11,405 nucleotides of DNA, taken from the NCBI RefSeq assembly GCF_019112545.1, contig NW_025064898.1:1-11405 (forward strand), read 5' to 3'. Made by a program: the position numbers and the translations under genes. The DNA is from Guyanagaster necrorhizus (Eukaryota; Basidiomycota; Agaricomycetes; Agaricales; Physalacriaceae). This document shows positions 7,297 to 11,405 of the stretch, in pieces (position 1 is the first letter of the stretch; the number at the start of each line of letters is the position of its first letter). Below the pieces are notes generated by a model, which was not told the DNA's origin, searched no databases, and saw only the letters and a list, made by a program, of their open reading frames with translations.

Positions 7297-9021
7297 GAGG
7301 AGGACTAAGGCAGCTGGATGGTGGACCCCATCCTTGAATAGGGGAGTGTCATCAGCATTACCATGTGCCAAGAACAGGAGAAGAAATGATGAGAACAAGA
7401 GATGCGGGAGGAGGATTTTATTTGGCTATACCAAGAGTAGGTAGCTGAATTATGGAGGGATGATCTTTGGTTATGATCATCCCTAGGGCAAAGGTATACC
7501 ACCACTGATCCCATCGAGCAGAAGGAGATTTTACAGTATGCCACAACCGAGCGAGCAATTTTTAATTTCAATCAGTGCTATTTATATTATCAGATGATGG
7601 TGATGCCACCATATCAAGCAAGATTCGGCAAGCAGGAGGCACCAATGCTGTGGATGCCGAGTGTGATGCCACCCAAGTCAGCAAATACAGCATCCTCAAT
7701 CCAAATGGTGACATCAAGATACTCACTCGCCACGTCGGCTGTCCGTAGTATGGCATCTCGGCTAACCCAGTCCTATGGACAGCTGAGAATCTATCACCCC
7801 AATCCCTGGACTGGCACAGAGAGCCGACTATTAGGAGGGCAACTGCCACCAGACGAAGCCAAGAGGAGCGGACCAGCTCCAACCGATGAAAAGAAGGATG
7901 ACCCCAAAGCAGTGGCACAGGGGTGGACTATTAAGAATGGGCAGATCATCTGAAAGGGCGGACTGCCAACTCCAAGAAGCCCTGTTGCTGATGATGGGTC
8001 CCTGCATTCCTTTCCAGGGCCCCTGACAGATTGGGCTGATCCCTCTGGGGGGGAACCCCTGAATCTGATGTCGCCTCTTGATCTGAAGGTGCATATATTG
8101 AACATCAGACTGACGCTGGAACAGGAGCCCCTTCCTTTCAAAGAGGCTTCAGATGATATTGACCGCTTCTTCATGGACTGTGACCAATACTTCCAAGTTT
8201 TTGCCTCATACTTCCTTCATGACATGTATAAGGTAAACTATGCGACCACCTACTTTGAAGACAAGGCCAAAGTATGGTGGATACTGCTCACCCTCAACTT
8301 CTGGTCGACCACCTGACAACATCACCGGTATCCATCCTGGCTGGTACTGAAGCAGATGATCCATGACAAGTTCACAGATCCTGCTGTGTAGGAAGTCCAC
8401 AGGTCGAAGATGAAGGAATACAAGATGGGCGACAAGGTGGCACCAGACTACTTTGATGAGTTGGAGCAGCTTGGAAAACTTGCCAGAATCCAGGATGACA
8501 TAGCTGACTCGAGACGAATGGTCAAGTACATGAAGCAGGGACTGCCGCTCCACTACCTCAAGACGATTTCAGATCTTGGCCACAGTGTCCCTGTTGGCTA
8601 CGATGATTGGAAGGCTCAAATCGTCCTAATGTGGCAGGAACGACAATGACACAAGGCCGAAGCAGCAAATCTGTGGGAGCAGCACAGGTATCAGGGACAG
8701 GGCTCGAAGCCCTCCACCTTCCATGCGACCATGTCCACCAGGTCTGGCAGCTCAGCCCCAACTTCTCAGAACAATGGGAAGTGAACTGGTAAGGGTTCAA
8801 GTACCAGAACAGGCAAGCAGATCGATGTGGATCGCCTCAAGAAGGAGGGGAAGTGCTTCAACTGTGGCCAGCTGAGCCACATAGCATGAAACTGCCTCAA
8901 GAAGAAGAATAAACACACACGGGAGGAGATCAGAGTGCAGATTGCTGAGTTAGCAAGAGAGGAACAAGACCTCGAGGATGAAGACAAACCTGAGGAGATA
9001 AAAGACAGGGCCGAGCAGTGA
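7297..9021 (+). pseudogene. Gag of the Ty3/gypsy element, broken by in-frame stops
   Basis: Gag forms the virus-like particle and packages element RNA. The frame reads through from the solo LTR junction to TGA 9019-9021 without any frameshift I can see. It has stops at 7306, 7339, 7387, 7390, 7438, 7474, 7951, 8314, 8389, 8647, 8785 and 8887; most are TGA. The order is: an acidic and coiled region (7309-7560), a proline-rich linker (7800-8060), a capsid-like core (8068-8640, with DRFFMDCDQYFQ, KAKVWW and a helical EYKMGDKVAPDYFDELEQ segment, as in retrotransposon Gag domains), a serine-rich linker, the CCHC knuckle at 8854-8895 and an acidic tail. The longest uninterrupted parts are 7477-7950, 7954-8313 and 8392-8646. 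The start is uncertain because the frame continues left of the solo LTR. It is non-functional as it stands. Confidence 0.82.
8854..8895 (+). other. CCHC zinc knuckle of Gag with stop replacing one residue
   Basis: The Gag frame has Cys-X2-Cys-X4-His-X4-Cys, reading CFNCGQLSHIA, then a TGA codon at 8887-8889, then NC. All four zinc ligands are present. The stop takes a position often held by arginine in such knuckles, consistent with CGA to TGA. Knuckles of this type bind the element's RNA. Confidence 0.88.
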
Positions 9022-9563
9022 GCGATTCTGCTGACTCAGCCAAGAGACTGATTAATAGGTCATAGACTGCTGGACAGACTGACATTTCATCTTCTTTAGT
9101 ATTACTCCCTATGTCTAAATTATGCATGTATTCGAATATACCTGACCCTATTACTCAGAACTCAGAATCACCTAAGGAACTGATCCCAACAACTCAAGTG
9201 CCGACGAAGGGCCGAAGAGGGGCAGAGAGCCCCAAAGGTACATCACCATCAAAAATTTCTCATGCTAAAAAAATAAAATAGACTCAATCGCCTTTAGGCT
9301 GAACAGGGGTAGAGAACCCCACAGATTCGCTAAGGCCATTCGACACCGAATGGACCTGAAGGGCCATCAAGGATGCCAAGGACGAAGTGGCGGCAAAGGC
9401 TGTACTCAAAAATTGGGTACATAAGACCTGAATTGAGGAAGTGATTGATGACATGATCACAGGAATGCAAAATGTGGAATGATGTCAAGCTTTGGAATGG
9501 CTTGATGAGTTACATGGACTGCATAAATTCATTTGACAAGCTAATTCTGCAGAAAAAGACTTA

Positions 9564-9929
9564 TTGGCCAAGGCACAGATCGAGACATTAATGTCTCGAT
9601 CAACCCATGCAGTCACTGCCCTGATCGACAGTGGCTGCACAGGGAGTAGTATTAACCGAGCTTTTGTCAATAAGCATCAATTGCCCACTTGGGCAACAGC
9701 GGCACTCATCCCTGTCTATAATGCAGATGGAACAAAGAACCAAGCCAGATCAATTACTGAATATGTAGAGCTTAGGCTCACTATCGGTGATCATTCAGAA
9801 TGGATCAATTTAGCAGTAACTGACCTCAGAACAAAGAAAATATTCCTTGGTCATGATTGGCTAATCAGACATAACCCACTGATCAACTGGAAGACCGGAC
9901 GCATCATATTTGCTCAGTGCCACTGCTAA
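9564..9929 (+). pseudogene. Retropepsin-like aspartic protease part of Pol
   Basis: This region of Pol holds the aspartic protease that cuts Gag and Pol. The active-site triad is DSG at 9627-9635, in the context ALIDSGCTGSSI. The second family landmark, FLGHDWLIRHNP, sits near 9846-9881 and is followed by an INWKTG segment, as is common in fungal Ty3/gypsy proteases. The domain is uninterrupted from the stop at 9534 to TAA 9927-9929, so all its catalytic residues survive. The true protein start is further upstream; the TTG at 9564 is not a natural start. Confidence 0.85.
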
Positions 9930-10295
9930 AAGATTCCATTCGAATTACCGGATGAAGATCCTGAGGACCAATGGGATGAGGAAATGGAAGATGGAGAAAC
10001 CATCCTCACCATCGATCTACAAAGGGCCATTAGCATTCAGGCAGTGCACCATGCTAATGACCTAGCAGCAAAGGCTAATGCTGAAAAAGGGGAAAGGACA
10101 TTCAAGGAAATGATACCCGAATGGGCACATGACTATCAGGATTTATTCGAAAAAGAGAGTTTTGATGAACTACCTGATGTGAAACCCTGGGACCATGCCA
10201 TCGAATTAATCCCTAATGCCAATGCTAACCTGGATTGCAAATGCTATCCACTAGGCAACAACAAACAACAAGAACTGGACAAGTTTCTCGAAGAA

Positions 10296-10967
10296 AACTT
10301 ATCTAGCAGAAGAATCTGGCCATCAAAGTCACTGATGGCATCACCCTTCTTCTTCGTCAAGAAGAAGGACAGGAAACTCTGACCAGTGCAAGATTATTGG
10401 AAGCTCAATGAGATGATGATCAAGAACCGTTATCCACTTCCATTAATCTCAGAGTTGATGGACAAGCTCCGGGGCACTAAATATTACATCAAGCTGGATG
10501 TTCAGTGGGGATACAACAATGTACGTATCAAGGAAGGTGATGAGTGGAAGGCCACTTTTCAAACCAACTGAGGTTTGTTCGAACTAATGGTTATGTTCTT
10601 CGGACTCACCAACTCACCGGCCACCTTCTAATGGATGATGAATGACATCTTCAAAGATCTCATTGCCACAGGGAAGGTCACAATCTACTTGGACGACATA
10701 CTTATTATGTCCAAAACCAAGGAGGAACACCGACAGATAGTACACCAAGTATTATCCTTGATGAGGAAGCACCGACTCTTCCTCAAAGCTGAAAAATATG
10801 AATTCAAGGTATTGGAAACTGAATATCTTGGAGTCATTATCAGCGAAGGAAGCATCAGAATGGACCCCATCAAAGTGGCAGGGGTAACTGAGTGGCTGGA
10901 ACCAACCAAGAAAAAGGAGTTACAATCATTTCTCGGATTCACCAACTTCTACCGACGGTTTATCTGA
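10296..10967 (+). pseudogene. Reverse transcriptase part of Pol
   Basis: The motifs occur in order: ASPFFFVKKKDRKL (N-terminal fingers), [13 protein letters not shown], then [13 protein letters not shown] with the first catalytic aspartate at 10497-10499. FFGLTNSPATF follows at 10596-10628. The YLDD box is at 10686-10697 with both aspartates intact, and SFLGFTNFYRRFI at about 10926-10964 marks the thumb/connection. The three catalytic aspartates are preserved, but stops at 10380, 10569, 10629 and 10965 break it. Three of these (10380, 10569, 10965) stand where relatives usually have arginine, fitting CGA to TGA. The sequence is close to Ty3/gypsy elements of mushroom-forming fungi. Confidence 0.93.
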
Positions 10968-11105
10968 GACTACAGCAAGATTGTTCGACCAATGACACAA
11001 CTAACCGGAAATTCCCTATGGAGTTGGGGAATTTCCCAATGGGCAGCATTTGATGACCTTAAATGCTGGTTAGCTGAAGACGTCATCCTAGCTATTCCTA
11101 GCCAG

Positions 11106-11405
11106 TGATGTGCTTGGTAACGGCTAAGTGACTAAGAGAGATGAATGAGGGATGAACTCTCAATCACCAACCTAACCACTCAATACACAATCACCAAATA
11201 CAGTTGAGGTTGGTTGTTTCGAGTACAATAGAAGCACTCTTGCAGTCTTAAATAAAATCAAAGGGACAGTCAATAAAGACAGTTATTTAACTCTATCTTG
11301 CTTTCAAAGATGCAATACTTGTGAGAGTAGTTTATAGCAATGTTTAAGTATAATTAGGACTTAGGATCAACACCAAATTGCGCTCTAAATCAACTTAGAA
11401 TATTC
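11106..11405 (-). mobile_element. Probable end of another LTR, inserted in Pol
   Basis: Pol homology stops at 11105 and the next bases are TGATGTG. Read on the - strand, this 300-bp tail has a TATTTAAG box (about 11253-11246) about 140 bp before an end in CACATCA, the CA terminus expected of an LTR. It does not resemble the LTR family at 4536-7291. The five bases before the junction, GCCAG, would be the target-site duplication if the far end, outside the window, is followed by the same five. It contains a 10-bp direct repeat (CAATCACCAA at 11161 and 11188) and an inverted pair (11166-11173 with 11207-11214). No coding frame is seen. Confidence 0.45.

Larger units (their letters stand above)
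4887..11105 (+). mobile_element. Truncated Ty3/gypsy LTR retrotransposon
   Basis: The element has a 5' LTR (4887-5414), a leader, an upstream ORF region, Gag with zinc knuckle, and Pol with protease followed by reverse transcriptase on the same strand. This order, and the RT motifs, place it in Ty3/gypsy. RNase H, integrase and the 3' LTR are absent because the Pol frame ends at 11105, where unrelated LTR-like sequence starts. A solo LTR of the same family is inserted at 6771-7291 in reverse orientation. The coding regions are full of in-frame stops, so it cannot move by itself. The 5 bp before the 5' LTR are AGAAC; the matching 3' copy would be outside the window. Confidence 0.88.
8994..11105 (+). 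pseudogene. Pol (protease, reverse transcriptase), truncated and broken
   Basis: Pol is in the -1 frame relative to Gag and is open from 8994, overlapping the Gag end by about 27 bp. This suggests fusion by a -1 ribosomal frameshift; no textbook slippery heptamer is evident. In-frame stops are at 9063, 9279, 9300, 9357, 9429, 9480, 9534, 9927, 10380, 10569, 10629 and 10965, mostly TGA, with no frameshift. The first 500 bp (9022-9563) form a linker of low conservation with seven stops. Then come the protease and the reverse transcriptase. The frame ends at 11105, just after a segment (AAFDDLKCWLAED) that normally connects RT to RNase H. RNase H and integrase are missing. The most intact parts are 9537-9926, 9930-10379 and 10632-10964. 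Confidence 0.88.

Noticed and set aside
7794..8174. 126-codon open frame on the - strand
   Set aside because: Antisense shadow of the Gag linker and capsid core, with no motif of its own.
10685..10945. 86-codon - strand open frame
   Set aside because: Lies antisense to the conserved YLDD part of the reverse transcriptase.
1..11405. tRNA, rRNA or CRISPR array
   Set aside because: No cloverleaf with the usual internal boxes, no rRNA-like sequence and no regularly spaced direct repeats were seen on either strand by eye.

Overview
The window looks like repeat-rich DNA from a filamentous fungus, probably a basidiomycete of the Agaricomycetes. This rests on a Ty3/gypsy-type gag-pol on the + strand whose protease and reverse transcriptase resemble agaricomycete elements, on a decayed F-box/leucine-rich-repeat-like gene on the - strand, and on possible short fungal introns. 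No intact, confidently functional gene was found. The species assignment is inference.

Layout: 1-981 is a flank with ordinary CpG content (33 CpG counted by eye) and only a weak candidate small spliced gene. From 982 to 4932 (3951 bp) there are only three CpG dinucleotides (2577, 3511, 3537). This domain holds the decayed F-box/LRR-like gene (1256-2274, -), several unrecognised coding-like fragments, and a 5'-partial LTR (4536-4886). At 4887 a second LTR of the same family begins (4887-5414, TGTTA...TAACA). It is the 5' LTR of a Ty3/gypsy retrotransposon whose internal region runs rightwards. It encodes a short membrane-anchored ORF with a long decayed acidic continuation (5471-about 6770), Gag with a CCHC zinc knuckle (to 9021), then Pol with protease and reverse transcriptase. 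Pol stops at 11105, before RNase H and integrase, where 300 bp of unrelated sequence begins that itself looks like the U5-side end of a different LTR on the - strand.

A third LTR of the first family lies inside the element in opposite orientation (6771-7291). It is flanked by a perfect 5-bp duplication, CCGAG, so it is a solo LTR left by a family member that inserted into this one. The order of events is readable: the partial LTR (0 CpG) was interrupted by the element with its LTR (5 CpG), which was then hit by the solo LTR (17 CpG) and by the right-hand insertion. Gag and Pol are broken almost only by in-frame stops, mostly TGA, with no frameshift seen in either after the solo LTR. This points to C-to-T decay at methylated CpG or a RIP-like process.

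The most unusual points are the sharply bounded CpG-free domain, the three-stage LTR decay series, the inverted LTR pair that could yield a hairpin transcript, and the short transmembrane ORF upstream of Gag, which I do not recognise from standard Ty3/gypsy organisation.
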